From: a virus
IMG/VR virus record: IMGVR_UViG_3300032323_000354
Location: 1-22,849 of that record
Length of the DNA: 22,849 bases
Strand: one strand, 5' to 3'
The position numbers were made by a program, and so were the translations under genes. Numbering within the stretch: position 1 is the stretch's first letter; each line of letters opens with the position of its first letter. Below are positions 1 to 5,263 of the stretch, piece after piece. Below the pieces are notes generated by a model. It was not told the DNA's origin. It ran no database searches and saw nothing but the letters and a program-made list of their open reading frames with translations.

Positions 1-341
1 TAATCGCCTTCCATTAGTGTGCCAACTGTACCGTCATTATGTAATAAAACAATTCTGCCGTCTGGTAGGACTATGGGGGTTTTATCTGGTTCTTGCCATG
101 AAGAAACCATAAATCCTTTATTCGTAGCCCACGCCGGATTACTGTGAATACTGTTTGTGCCTAAATTATGGCAACCGTGATGTACGCGCATTAAATTAGA
201 TGGCGTATCTTTACCGCCACGGGATTTAAGTTTGCGGTGGTGTAGCGCCATTGACTCCTGCTCTAGACCACCACACGCCTCACAATAGTTGCCGGCTCTT
301 GCCGTAACTATTTCAACTACTTTCCTATCAATACCAACCAC
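1..341 (-). CDS. HNH endonuclease, 3' end beyond window
   Basis: An open minus-strand frame runs from a GTG at 341 off the left edge (113 codons visible). Residues 18-59 hold an HNH core: a C20-x2-C23 zinc knuckle, the H34-H35 pair, N49, and H54-H55-G-C57-H58-N59. This is the beta-beta-alpha metal nuclease fold. In phages, small HNH proteins of this type usually lie beside the terminase genes and assist DNA packaging; that neighbourhood would be just left of the window, so the role is inferred. The start is fixed because an in-frame TAA lies two codons upstream of the GTG; AAGGA sits about 8 nt before it. The first 14 bases overlap the end of the transglycosylase gene. The part after residue 60 is not recognised. 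Confidence 0.85.
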   Translation of the reverse strand, partial: MVGIDRKVVEIVTARAGNYCEACGGLEQESMALHHRKLKSRGGKDTPSNLMRVHHGCHNLGTNSIHSNPAWATNKGFMVSSWQEPDKTPIVLPDGRIVLLHNDGTVGTLMEGD

Positions 342-765
342 CCCTTAGATCCTTACCGGCTTTGCGCTTCCAAAATTCCCAAGCGCCGCAAGGCGTGTCA
401 TAGCGTTTATAGATGTAACGCAATCCTGCCTTGATTTGAACCTGTGGATCTTTAGGGCGAACGGGATAACCATAATTTACCCAAGTTGAATTGAGAAATT
501 GAGGAATCCCAAATGCTGTGCTTTTTGGATTAGCCGCATGAGATCGCCAGCCGCTCTCTTTGTGCCAGAGCAAATCCAGACACGCAAATTCACGCTTTGG
601 ATTGTCCCATTGTTTAGTTACAAGGTGCTTAGCAAATTCTTTTGGAGCCATAGCCCGTATCACTTGTTCTTGTGTTTTAAACGGTGCTTGTGCTTCTGCG
701 CTAGGCACTACAACAAATCCAACCGCAAGCGCGACTACTAAAAGGATTTGTTGAATACTTTTCAG
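328..765 (-). CDS. Secreted lytic transglycosylase (SLT-like), probable CTG start
   Basis: Counted from the CTG at 765 the product has 145 residues. Residues 1-25 form a Sec signal peptide: Lys at position 2, a hydrophobic core at 7-20 and an A-E-A cleavage motif at 23-25. The mature part has a goose-lysozyme/SLT-like core with catalytic Glu candidate E70 in the motif HKESGWRSHAANP, then a T-A-F-G-I-P-Q-F substrate-groove motif, typical of soluble transglycosylases and Rpf-like muralytic enzymes that cut the glycan strand. The first standard start, GTG at 708, would cut the signal peptide off. CTG 765 has AAAGG 7 nt upstream and lies 3 nt after the TAA of the 30-residue gene, so translation is probably coupled. 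Two Cys (62 and 126) might pair after export. The family call is confident; the CTG start is inferred. Confidence 0.8.
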   Translation of the reverse strand: MKSIQQILLVVALAVGFVVVPSAEAQAPFKTQEQVIRAMAPKEFAKHLVTKQWDNPKREFACLDLLWHKESGWRSHAANPKSTAFGIPQFLNSTWVNYGYPVRPKDPQVQIKAGLRYIYKRYDTPCGAWEFWKRKAGKDLRGGWY

Positions 766-768
766 GCT

Positions 769-861
769 TTAGCCTTTGGCTCCTTTAGTACAACAGCCGC
801 AGGCGTTTGCGCCCCATACCCAACTACCGCATTGTTTACAGCGATTTACCATTTGGTCCAT
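769..861 (-). CDS. 30-residue Cys-rich zinc-ribbon-like microprotein
   Basis: ATG at 861 preceded by AAAGGGG with 6 nt spacing, stop TAA at 769-771. The short product has five cysteines arranged C8-x2-C11 and C21-x-C23-C24, with glycine and tryptophan between the pairs, as in a rubredoxin-type or zinc-ribbon knuckle. No function is recognised. It fills the gap between the 75-residue protein and the secreted transglycosylase, and its stop lies 3 nt before the CTG proposed as that gene's start. The strong ribosome-binding site and the conserved-looking cysteine spacing argue for a real gene rather than a random frame. Alternatively it may serve as a leader peptide that sets translation of the lytic enzyme. 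Confidence 0.6.
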   Translation of the reverse strand: MDQMVNRCKQCGSWVWGANACGCCTKGAKG

Positions 862-895
862 GATTTACCCCTTTCAGGTTATTGTTTGGACTGAA

Positions 896-1123
896 TTATT
901 TTACCGTGTATTTGGCGGCTAAAGGGTGATCAAACACCTTTGAATGGGTTTTGCCGTTTGGCTCTAGTAATACAATTTCACGCCACATACGGCATGAACC
1001 GTGATCTACAAAGCGGTTGTAAGCATTTACCGCGTCTATGGCGTTCTTGAATTTGCGTGTAAAAGTTACGGATCCATCTTCTACAACTTGTAACATAAAT
1101 TCATAATCTTCTTTATCAAACAT
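896..1123 (-). CDS. Small hypothetical phage protein (75 aa)
   Basis: ATG at 1123 with AAGG 7 nt upstream; the stop at 896 is 35 nt before the next gene. The acidic N-terminus is followed by an alternating beta pattern (residues 9-24) and a helix with aromatic residues (25-40), suggesting a compact alpha/beta fold. One Cys only. It has no signal peptide or membrane span. It lies in the dense run of small minus-strand genes between the Thr-rich secreted protein and the transglycosylase, so it is probably expressed with them. Function not recognised. Confidence 0.75.
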   Translation of the reverse strand: MFDKEDYEFMLQVVEDGSVTFTRKFKNAIDAVNAYNRFVDHGSCRMWREIVLLEPNGKTHSKVFDHPLAAKYTVK

Positions 1124-1127
1124 TTTG

Positions 1128-1346
1128 CTACCTTTCCTCTGAATAATTTATGGTGTGCTTACATTGTGCGCACAAAACATCTTGATCTACATTGCCCCAA
1201 TCGTCAGTTTGTAGATCTTCTTCCCATACAGCATTACAAGTCTTGCCTTCTAAATCGCAATCCTCACAACGCTCTTTACACACTATTTCCCGTGTAATAG
1301 TTTCTGAATAGATCCCTGAACCCATCATTGAAAAACCGGGGGTCAT
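1128..1346 (-). CDS. Small Cys-rich putative zinc-binding protein
   Basis: The start chosen is the ATG at 1346, whose ATGA overlaps the stop of the secreted protein upstream, the junction type used throughout this cluster; a TTG at 1358 would add four residues. The 72-residue product has seven cysteines in its second half: C-x3-C-x2-C, a further C about 6 residues later, and a final C-x2-C near the C-terminus. This spacing fits one or two structural zinc sites. The rest is acidic. It has no membrane segment. Function unknown; such small zinc proteins are common in phage accessory regions and can act as adaptors or inhibitors of host enzymes, but nothing here shows which. Confidence 0.7.
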   Translation of the reverse strand: MTPGFSMMGSGIYSETITREIVCKERCEDCDLEGKTCNAVWEEDLQTDDWGNVDQDVLCAQCKHTINYSEER

Positions 1347-1942
1347 AGCCTTAGCCAAATCTTTTCAAACCACGCCACAATCCAAGCAATGATTTTGTCC
1401 CAATCCCAAGTTAGATCCAGTTCTTCATCAAGAATAGAAGTTACGGTTGCTGTATCACTTAGAACTGTCGTTGTTGTAGTTTCCGTTGTAACCGTTGCTG
1501 TATCTACTTTGGTTGTAACTGTTGCTGTGTCTGTTTTTGGGGTTTGTATTGGCGTTGGTGCAACTGGCGCAGGTTCCGGTGTAATAACCGTAAAACGCTC
1601 AACCGTTACAATTGGTTGAGGTGTGGGCGCTGATGGCTGTGCAACTGGCGCAGGTTGTGTTCTAGAAATAACCCATTCATTAGTTGCCGCCTCATGTTTG
1701 ACTTCTGTGTTTGGATTGTTGTTGCCAATCCCATAATGAACTCCAACACCTTGAAGCACATAGCGTTCACCGGATCCAAGGGTAAGGCGTGAGTATGTAG
1801 ATCCTTCTCCACATGTAGCCGCGTCACACATGATTGCTCCGCTTATGGCGTTGCCTTGTGCATCAACTTTCACATAAACATCTGCACTTGCTGTTTGTGC
1901 TGATGCCAACGCAATAACTAATCCAATAATTAAGCGCTTCAT
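1343..1942 (-). CDS. Secreted protein with Thr-rich DTATVT repeats and Trp-rich C-terminal helix
   Basis: The 199-residue product has a clear signal peptide (K2-R3, hydrophobic core 4-14, cleavage after A-S-A at about residue 20). Residues 21-95 look like a small beta domain with one Cys pair (39 and 44). Residues 96-135 are Pro-rich. Residues 136-170 carry three copies of DTATVT separated by Thr/Val/Glu-rich sequence. The last 21 residues contain five Trp plus hydrophobic and Lys residues, and read as an amphipathic or membrane-inserting helix. The layout (exported head, extended linker, membrane-active tail) suggests a cell-envelope protein. It may help lysis or protect the envelope from superinfection; both are guesses. 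ATG at 1942 overlaps the upstream stop as ATGA. Family not recognised. Confidence 0.8.
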   Translation of the reverse strand: MKRLIIGLVIALASAQTASADVYVKVDAQGNAISGAIMCDAATCGEGSTYSRLTLGSGERYVLQGVGVHYGIGNNNPNTEVKHEAATNEWVISRTQPAPVAQPSAPTPQPIVTVERFTVITPEPAPVAPTPIQTPKTDTATVTTKVDTATVTTETTTTTVLSDTATVTSILDEELDLTWDWDKIIAWIVAWFEKIWLRL

Positions 1943-2106
1943 GGTGTTACCACCAAATCAATCATGGCTTTGCATGATCCATAACCGTAAAAATTACCCG
2001 GCATGTTGCCTACAAAACAAACATCTCTAGTTGCATAGGTAAAAAGACTCATTATTAAGCCAACAGTCACCCATAGAACTACCCAACCGCGTGTAGTTAG
2101 TTTCAT
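1939..2106 (-). CDS. 55-residue single-span membrane protein
   Basis: ATG at 2106 overlaps the upstream stop as ATGA; an in-frame ATG at 2112 would add two residues. The stop TGA at 1939-1941 overlaps the start of the secreted protein. After a short basic N-terminus (K, R) residues 7-24 form one hydrophobic helix, followed by a small external part with two Cys (31 and 45) and several Gly, Tyr and Asn. Predicted topology is N-in, C-out. Overlapping junctions on both sides support expression as part of the same operon as the exported protein downstream. Function unknown; a small envelope or holin-modulating protein is possible. Confidence 0.65.
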   Translation of the reverse strand: MKLTTRGWVVLWVTVGLIMSLFTYATRDVCFVGNMPGNFYGYGSCKAMIDLVVTP

Positions 2107-2282
2107 ACGCATGTTCTTTCTTCTTGAACTTTGCGTACGGCTAGAACCATAGCGCCCGGAACTGATGCTTCAACTAATTGAAGTATCTGCTCACGCTGTA
2201 ATGCGTTGATCATTGACTTGCTTTTATTGGCAGGGATCGCAAAATCCTCTTTGTCAATGAACATTTCTACTTTGAACTTCAC
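2103..2282 (-). CDS. Small hypothetical protein (59 aa)
   Basis: GTG at 2282 forms a GTGA overlap with the stop of the 70-residue gene upstream, and its own TGA overlaps the ATG of the membrane protein downstream. The product begins with a short beta strand (K-F-K-V-E-M-F-I), followed by two predicted helices and a C-terminal basic/acidic helix. It has one Cys at the C-terminus and no membrane span. Translational coupling on both sides is the main evidence that it is a gene. Function not recognised. Confidence 0.65.
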   Translation of the reverse strand: MKFKVEMFIDKEDFAIPANKSKSMINALQREQILQLVEASVPGAMVLAVRKVQEERTCV

Positions 2283-2491
2283 TTGCTCGCCTCCTGAATT
2301 ATTTCAACTAAGCGCTGTCTAGCATTTCTAAACCCGCGCACATCTTCTAAATGAATTGAACCTTCGTCTGTGTGTTTACCGATTTGGTAAATTCCACATC
2401 TGCCGGCTAGATAGATGATGTAATACTTTCCATCATGCGTTTCACGGTAACCATCTAAATCTGGCTTAGTCATTACAAGTGTTTTAGTCAT
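2279..2491 (-). CDS. Small hypothetical phage protein (70 aa)
   Basis: ATG at 2491 with AGGGG 7 nt upstream, 2 nt after the stop of the 111-residue gene. The N-terminal half has beta strands rich in Tyr (D-G-K-Y-Y-I-I-Y-L), and the C-terminal half is a basic/acidic helix. A single Cys is present and there is no signal peptide. It belongs to the operon started by the promoter near 2876-2904. No family recognised. Confidence 0.75.
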   Translation of the reverse strand: MTKTLVMTKPDLDGYRETHDGKYYIIYLAGRCGIYQIGKHTDEGSIHLEDVRGFRNARQRLVEIIQEASK

Positions 2492-2493
2492 AA

Positions 2494-2829
2494 TTACACC
2501 CCTTTTACTTTATCTTCATAAATGTTTGTTAAACGGAACGCGGCTGGAACTGATTTGATGCACTCTGATCCAACTGGGAACCAACCCATGTCACCGCCAT
2601 CAATAGCCTTGTCATAATCTTCAGGGTGAATAATTGTTGCGCCACCGCCACTAACCATTACACCACTTGAATTGCCTTGCTTAGAAGTATCGCGACCACA
2701 AAAAACACAAGATAAAAAGCCAACTTTGTTTTGATCTGCTTTTATTTGGTACTTTGCACCAAACAATAAATCTGTATCAAATGCGCGGGCTTCTTCTCCT
2801 GTGCGGTGGTTCTTGTACATGTATTCCAT
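2494..2829 (-). CDS. Hypothetical phage protein (111 aa)
   Basis: ATG at 2829 with a strong GGAGG ribosome-binding site 7 nt upstream, first gene after the promoter and leader hairpin at 2850-2904. The product has a CVFCG motif near residue 42, suggesting a metal knuckle with a partner elsewhere (a third Cys lies near residue 90), a Ser/Gly-rich turn at about 54-64, and a compact mixed alpha/beta C-terminal half. No membrane segment. Being first in its transcript suggests early or high expression. Function not recognised. Confidence 0.75.
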   Translation of the reverse strand: MEYMYKNHRTGEEARAFDTDLLFGAKYQIKADQNKVGFLSCVFCGRDTSKQGNSSGVMVSGGGATIIHPEDYDKAIDGGDMGWFPVGSECIKSVPAAFRLTNIYEDKVKGV

Positions 2830-2849
2830 TTTGTTGCCTCCATGTTTGG

Positions 2850-2863
2850 GGGGCTTATGCCCC
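2850..2863 (-). promoter_or_regulatory. Leader hairpin before the 111-aa gene
   Basis: On the minus strand GGGGC-ATAA-GCCCC makes a perfect 5 bp GC stem with a four-base loop. It lies between the likely transcription start and the GGAGG ribosome-binding site of the gene starting at 2829. No U tract follows, so it is unlikely to be an intrinsic terminator. It may stabilise the 5' end of the transcript. Confidence 0.5.
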
Positions 2864-2875
2864 TTGGTTGAGATA

Positions 2876-2904
2876 AGTATTACGGTTTTTTAGATAAATT
2901 ACAA
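2876..2904 (-). promoter_or_regulatory. Sigma70-like promoter for the 2829-1 gene run
   Basis: Minus strand -35 TTGTAA (2904-2899), 17 nt spacer, -10 AATACT (2881-2876). The -10 region reads AATACTTAT, matching the TATACTTAT of the promoter at 3443-3472. It lies in an 88 bp gap after the 62-residue gene, with a short leader containing a hairpin and GGAGG. This is sequence evidence only. Confidence 0.5.
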
Positions 2905-2917
2905 GCACCTTTTTTAA

Positions 2918-3106
2918 TTATTTTTTGCCTAAACATCTGCGGCAAAGTAGAGGGTGAAAGTCTGTTTGGTGTGGGCTTACATGGATCGGACCAGCCTTGG
3001 TGTCCATGATCGCGTTGTGGCAGGTAGCAACGCCAGTGATCTTGTCCACGGTATGCCACTTGCCACCAGCAGGGGCAGGGTAAAAAATGTATGTACGGTT
3101 GCGCAT
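2918..3106 (-). CDS. Small hypothetical protein with C-terminal CRRC knuckle
   Basis: ATG at 3106 overlaps the TAA of the upstream gene as TAATG, with GGAG about 10 nt upstream. The 62-residue product has an aromatic beta-rich N-terminus (Y-I-F-Y-P), a central C-H-N and H-x-S-P-H segment, and a C-R-R-C near the end; together these could hold one zinc ion. A longer overlapping frame (2880-3161) reads the same DNA in another phase, but lacks a sensible start and looks compositionally random. Function unknown. Confidence 0.65.
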   Translation of the reverse strand: MRNRTYIFYPAPAGGKWHTVDKITGVATCHNAIMDTKAGPIHVSPHQTDFHPLLCRRCLGKK

Positions 3107-3399
3107 TAGAGTTTAACTCCCAACTCACGGGCATAAGCGCCATAAATTGTGTCCTCATCAAATGAAAATTCTTGAACCATTATTTTAACAACCTCAGATT
3201 TGTTAGCAATTCTTTTTCCGTTTTTGCGAGATGCTTTATCCATCTCATTTACGCGCTTTGTACACATTTCTTTTTTAGCGCTGTTAATTAACTCTTGAAG
3301 AATTGCAACTGCTTCAACATCTTTAGATGTGAAAACATCAGATGTTATTATTTCTTGCACAAACATTAACTTGTCTATTGGTGTTACTTTTGTTGCCAT
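3106..3399 (-). CDS. Hypothetical helical phage protein (97 aa)
   Basis: The start is placed at the ATG at 3399, not the upstream in-frame ATG at 3414, because the latter's codons (ATG GAG GCA) are themselves the GGAGG ribosome-binding site, 8 nt before 3399. The product is mostly charged helices, with a Lys-rich middle (R-K-N-G-K-R-I-A-N-K) and an acidic turn near the C-terminus. It has no membrane span or catalytic motif that I recognise. It is the first gene after the promoter at 3443-3472 and is coupled to the 62-residue gene by TAATG. Confidence 0.7.
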   Translation of the reverse strand: MATKVTPIDKLMFVQEIITSDVFTSKDVEAVAILQELINSAKKEMCTKRVNEMDKASRKNGKRIANKSEVVKIMVQEFSFDEDTIYGAYARELGVKL

Positions 3400-3403
3400 T
3401 TGC

Positions 3404-3439
3404 CTTGCCTCCATAGTTTCCGCCCCTTTGGGCTATGGC
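3404..3439 (-). repeat. Leader repeat copy 1
   Basis: Minus-strand leader with GCCATAGCCCAAAGGGGC (3439-3422), then about 7 nt, then ATGGAGGCAAG (3414-3404). The same two blocks recur at 8943-8977 with a 6 nt gap. The first block can fold as a short GCCC/GGGC hairpin and the second contains the ribosome-binding site. Confidence 0.75.
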
Positions 3440-3442
3440 ATA

Positions 3443-3472
3443 AGTATAGGCATAGTTATGGATTTATCTCAA
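3443..3472 (-). promoter_or_regulatory. Strong sigma70-like promoter
   Basis: Minus strand -35 TTGAGA (3472-3467), 18 nt spacer, -10 TATACT (3448-3443). It lies in the 76 bp gap between rusA and the 97-residue gene and points into the leader repeat. It is the best promoter match I see in the window. Confidence 0.6.
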
Positions 3473-3475
3473 CAT

Positions 3476-3862
3476 TTAAGCAAGGTTTTTTGGGAGTTTT
3501 GCACCCACTTTTACGCTCACGCCGGGGGTTCCGTACTCCTTAGTAGCGGTGATCCGTGTCACTTGCCCATCATCACGGTATGCAACGGCTGTCAAAGCGT
3601 CTAAAACGGCTCTAATAAGTTTATCTAGGTCAGGAGCCACTGACGGCTCTGAACGGGTCACAGTGCGGGGTCTAGCCATTCTAAACACCAGTTCTATTTC
3701 AACTGGTTCAATGTGCGGTTTTGCTCCCGCCACTTTTGCAGAAAGCGCAATTGCAGAACGCCATGCCGCGAGCGCTGACCCTTGTGAATGGATCACATGC
3801 CCGTTGATGACTTTCATAGATCCTTGTGGGATCGGTTGCCCATCTACATCAAAAATAATCAC
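3476..3862 (-). CDS. rusA: RusA-like Holliday junction resolvase
   Basis: The 128-residue product matches RusA in length and layout. It has the N-terminal G-x-P-x-P-Q-G-S motif (8-15), a basic W-R-S segment, and the acidic catalytic stretch P-D-L-D-K-L-x-R-A-V-L-D-A-L (77-90) followed by Y-R-D-D-x-Q-V (95-101). D78, D80 and D97/D98 are the likely Mg-binding residues. RusA enzymes cut four-way junctions made by recombination or replication and often finish phage DNA before packaging. GTG at 3862 overlaps the stop of the upstream gene as GTGA. It ends the DNA-metabolism operon that includes the annealing protein and the Cas4-like nuclease, its natural partners. Confidence 0.9.
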   Translation of the reverse strand: MIIFDVDGQPIPQGSMKVINGHVIHSQGSALAAWRSAIALSAKVAGAKPHIEPVEIELVFRMARPRTVTRSEPSVAPDLDKLIRAVLDALTAVAYRDDGQVTRITATKEYGTPGVSVKVGAKLPKNLA

Positions 3863-4053
3863 ATAATGATTGTAACTAAATCTGTCACAAGTTCAATGTG
3901 AGAATTCCCAACTTCATCAATAACATTTACATCATAAGTACCAATGCGATCTGGTCCATCAATGTATTTAACTGTGCGTACAACATTGTTATCTAAAACA
4001 ATTTGATCTCCACAATTAAGGTGCATAGGTTGTACTTTTACTAATGTAGCCAT
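3859..4053 (-). CDS. Small beta-rich hypothetical protein (64 aa)
   Basis: Start ATG at 4053 with AAGGAG 6 nt upstream; a TTG two codons earlier overlaps the ribosome-binding site and is less likely. The product is almost all beta: residues 9-62 alternate strands and tight turns (C-G-D-Q-I-V-L, G-P-D-R-I-G-T-Y-D-V-N-V-I-D-E-V-G), resembling a small SH3-like or OB-like barrel. It has one Cys and no membrane span. It sits behind the palindromic block at 4070-4093 and is coupled to rusA by GTGA. It might be a nucleic-acid-binding accessory protein; this is only a structural guess. Confidence 0.7.
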   Translation of the reverse strand: MATLVKVQPMHLNCGDQIVLDNNVVRTVKYIDGPDRIGTYDVNVIDEVGNSHIELVTDLVTIIM

Positions 4054-4069
4054 TTTCAACTCCTTATAG

Positions 4070-4093
4070 TTGTAATGATTACAAAAATTGTAA
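4070..4093. promoter_or_regulatory. Palindromic operator-like block
   Basis: Plus strand 4070-4084 reads TTGTAATGATTACAA, a perfect 15 bp palindrome. It overlaps a second palindrome at 4079-4093, TTACAA-AAA-TTGTAA. Three TTGTAA/TTACAA half-sites are thus evenly set 9 bp apart, just upstream of the ribosome-binding site of the gene starting at 4053. The minus strand also carries a -10-like TACAAT inside the block. It may bind a dimeric repressor or fold as an mRNA hairpin. Confidence 0.55.
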
Positions 4094-4118
4094 CAGTTAT
4101 CCGTAATAGATGTATAAA

Positions 4119-4934
4119 TTACTTTCTCAATAATGCCCGTAATGTTTCCGGCATAGGAACGGCGCGAGCGCGGGCGGCTTCTTGTTCCTCTAAAAATTCA
4201 CGGGCTAATCTACGGTCCCGTTCTTCTTTTTCTTTTGACTTGCGTAATTCTTCTGCCTTCTTTTCATCTGCGGTTTTCTCTCGCTCTGGCAATGGAGCAT
4301 CTAACCAACGGTGTCCATTGAGCCATGTAGCAGGGTGGGCTGTGTAAGCCTCAACGCGGTTAGGATCATGTGCGTACGCACCTGCTCCACTAAGAATTAA
4401 ACCAAACGGTGTGTGCTTGATTGCTTTTGCAAATGCTATTTCTGCTGATTTTTTTGCTACTTTTCTTGGATAAACATTCCAAAAAATTTCAAACTCACTG
4501 TCTGTATCTAAGTTCTTCTTAGATAGTTCTTCTAAAGAACCCTGATTATCCAACCCCGGTTTTTCAGGTTCCGGTTTTTCAGGGCTTGGTTGCACCAAAG
4601 TAGGAATTTCAGGGCTTGGCGAGATACTTCCAGACACATCTTGGGGCGTGTCATAAACATAATTATTGGTTTCAAATCTGCCGTTCTCTAGGCGCTTTGT
4701 TTCTGTTCTGATGTAGCCACAATCCCGTAATTCTTTTAATGCTGTCAGGATTGCATCTCTGCCTTCTTTGCCTGATCGCGCTAATGAATCACCCGATACC
4801 CGCCAGTTGTCAGGGCGTGAAAGGATCTCTAATAAAACCCCACGCGCCCGGTAACTAAGCCGGCTGTCACGAATTACAGCGTTAGACATAATTGAAAAAT
4901 TACTTTCTAACCGGGGTGATCTGATGATGCTCAC
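4119..4934 (-). CDS. Replication-initiator-like protein with N-terminal winged helix
   Basis: From GTG 4934 (GTGA overlap with the WhiB stop, AAGGAG 5 nt upstream) the product has 271 residues; a GTG two codons earlier falls within the ribosome-binding site. Residues 26-77 form a winged helix (L-S-Y-R-A-R-G-V-L-L-E-I-L, then a helix ending in C-G-Y-I-R-T). A Pro/Ser/Glu-rich linker covers 97-140. Residues 147-212 match the C-terminal module of many phage replication proteins: F-W-N-V-Y-P-R-K, then A-F-A-K-A and H-P-A-T-W-L-N-G. The rest is a charged coiled coil. Such proteins bind the phage origin and load the host helicase. No helicase loader or polymerase is present in the window, so it probably recruits host machinery. 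Confidence 0.75.
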   Translation of the reverse strand: MSIIRSPRLESNFSIMSNAVIRDSRLSYRARGVLLEILSRPDNWRVSGDSLARSGKEGRDAILTALKELRDCGYIRTETKRLENGRFETNNYVYDTPQDVSGSISPSPEIPTLVQPSPEKPEPEKPGLDNQGSLEELSKKNLDTDSEFEIFWNVYPRKVAKKSAEIAFAKAIKHTPFGLILSGAGAYAHDPNRVEAYTAHPATWLNGHRWLDAPLPEREKTADEKKAEELRKSKEKEERDRRLAREFLEEQEAARARAVPMPETLRALLRK

Positions 4935-5263
4935 ATGCACTCCTTTATTTGTTGCAAAGTTATTCCTAATTGGCTCATGTTAAAAATGGCGCGGCTTCTC
5001 TGATTAGGGTATTTGCCAAACTCTTTTAGCGCAACTCTTTCAACAGAAGTTAAGCCGCCCCACACACCGTAATCTTCATTCTCAAATGCGTATGTAAGAC
5101 ACGCCTTCCACAATGGGCAGGCGGCACAAATACTGCGCAAAGAATTTATGTATTCATACTGCATTATTGAGCGTTCTTCTTCTACACTATAAAAAAGATC
5201 TGTATAAATTTCCGCTTCTGCACAAGCGGCAAGATCCCAATTTACTTCTGAATACTTGGGCAA
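4931..5263 (-). CDS. WhiB-like transcriptional regulator
   Basis: The 110-residue product has the four-cysteine pattern of Wbl proteins: C14, then C46-x2-C49-x5-C55, which bind a 4Fe-4S cluster, followed by G-V-W-G-G-L-T (66-72), the turn that contacts the sigma factor. Wbl proteins bind region 4 of the host principal sigma factor and redirect transcription; phage versions can repress host whiB genes. The C-terminal half is basic with a predicted helix, perhaps the DNA-binding part. The start is a TTG at 5263, the only in-frame start that keeps C14; it lies inside the nuclease gene (22 bp overlap) behind a G-rich stretch. This gene is the main evidence for an actinobacterial host. Confidence 0.92.
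   Translation of the reverse strand: MPKYSEVNWDLAACAEAEIYTDLFYSVEEERSIMQYEYINSLRSICAACPLWKACLTYAFENEDYGVWGGLTSVERVALKEFGKYPNQRSRAIFNMSQLGITLQQIKECM

Noticed and set aside
1606-1827. Minus-strand frame inside the Thr-rich secreted protein gene
   Set aside because: It is an out-of-phase shadow; the host frame has a signal peptide, internal repeats and overlapping gene junctions.
2880-3161. A 93-codon frame overlapping the 62-residue gene
   Set aside because: It reads into the preceding gene without a ribosome-binding site; the other phase starts at a TAATG junction and has a plausible CRRC knuckle.
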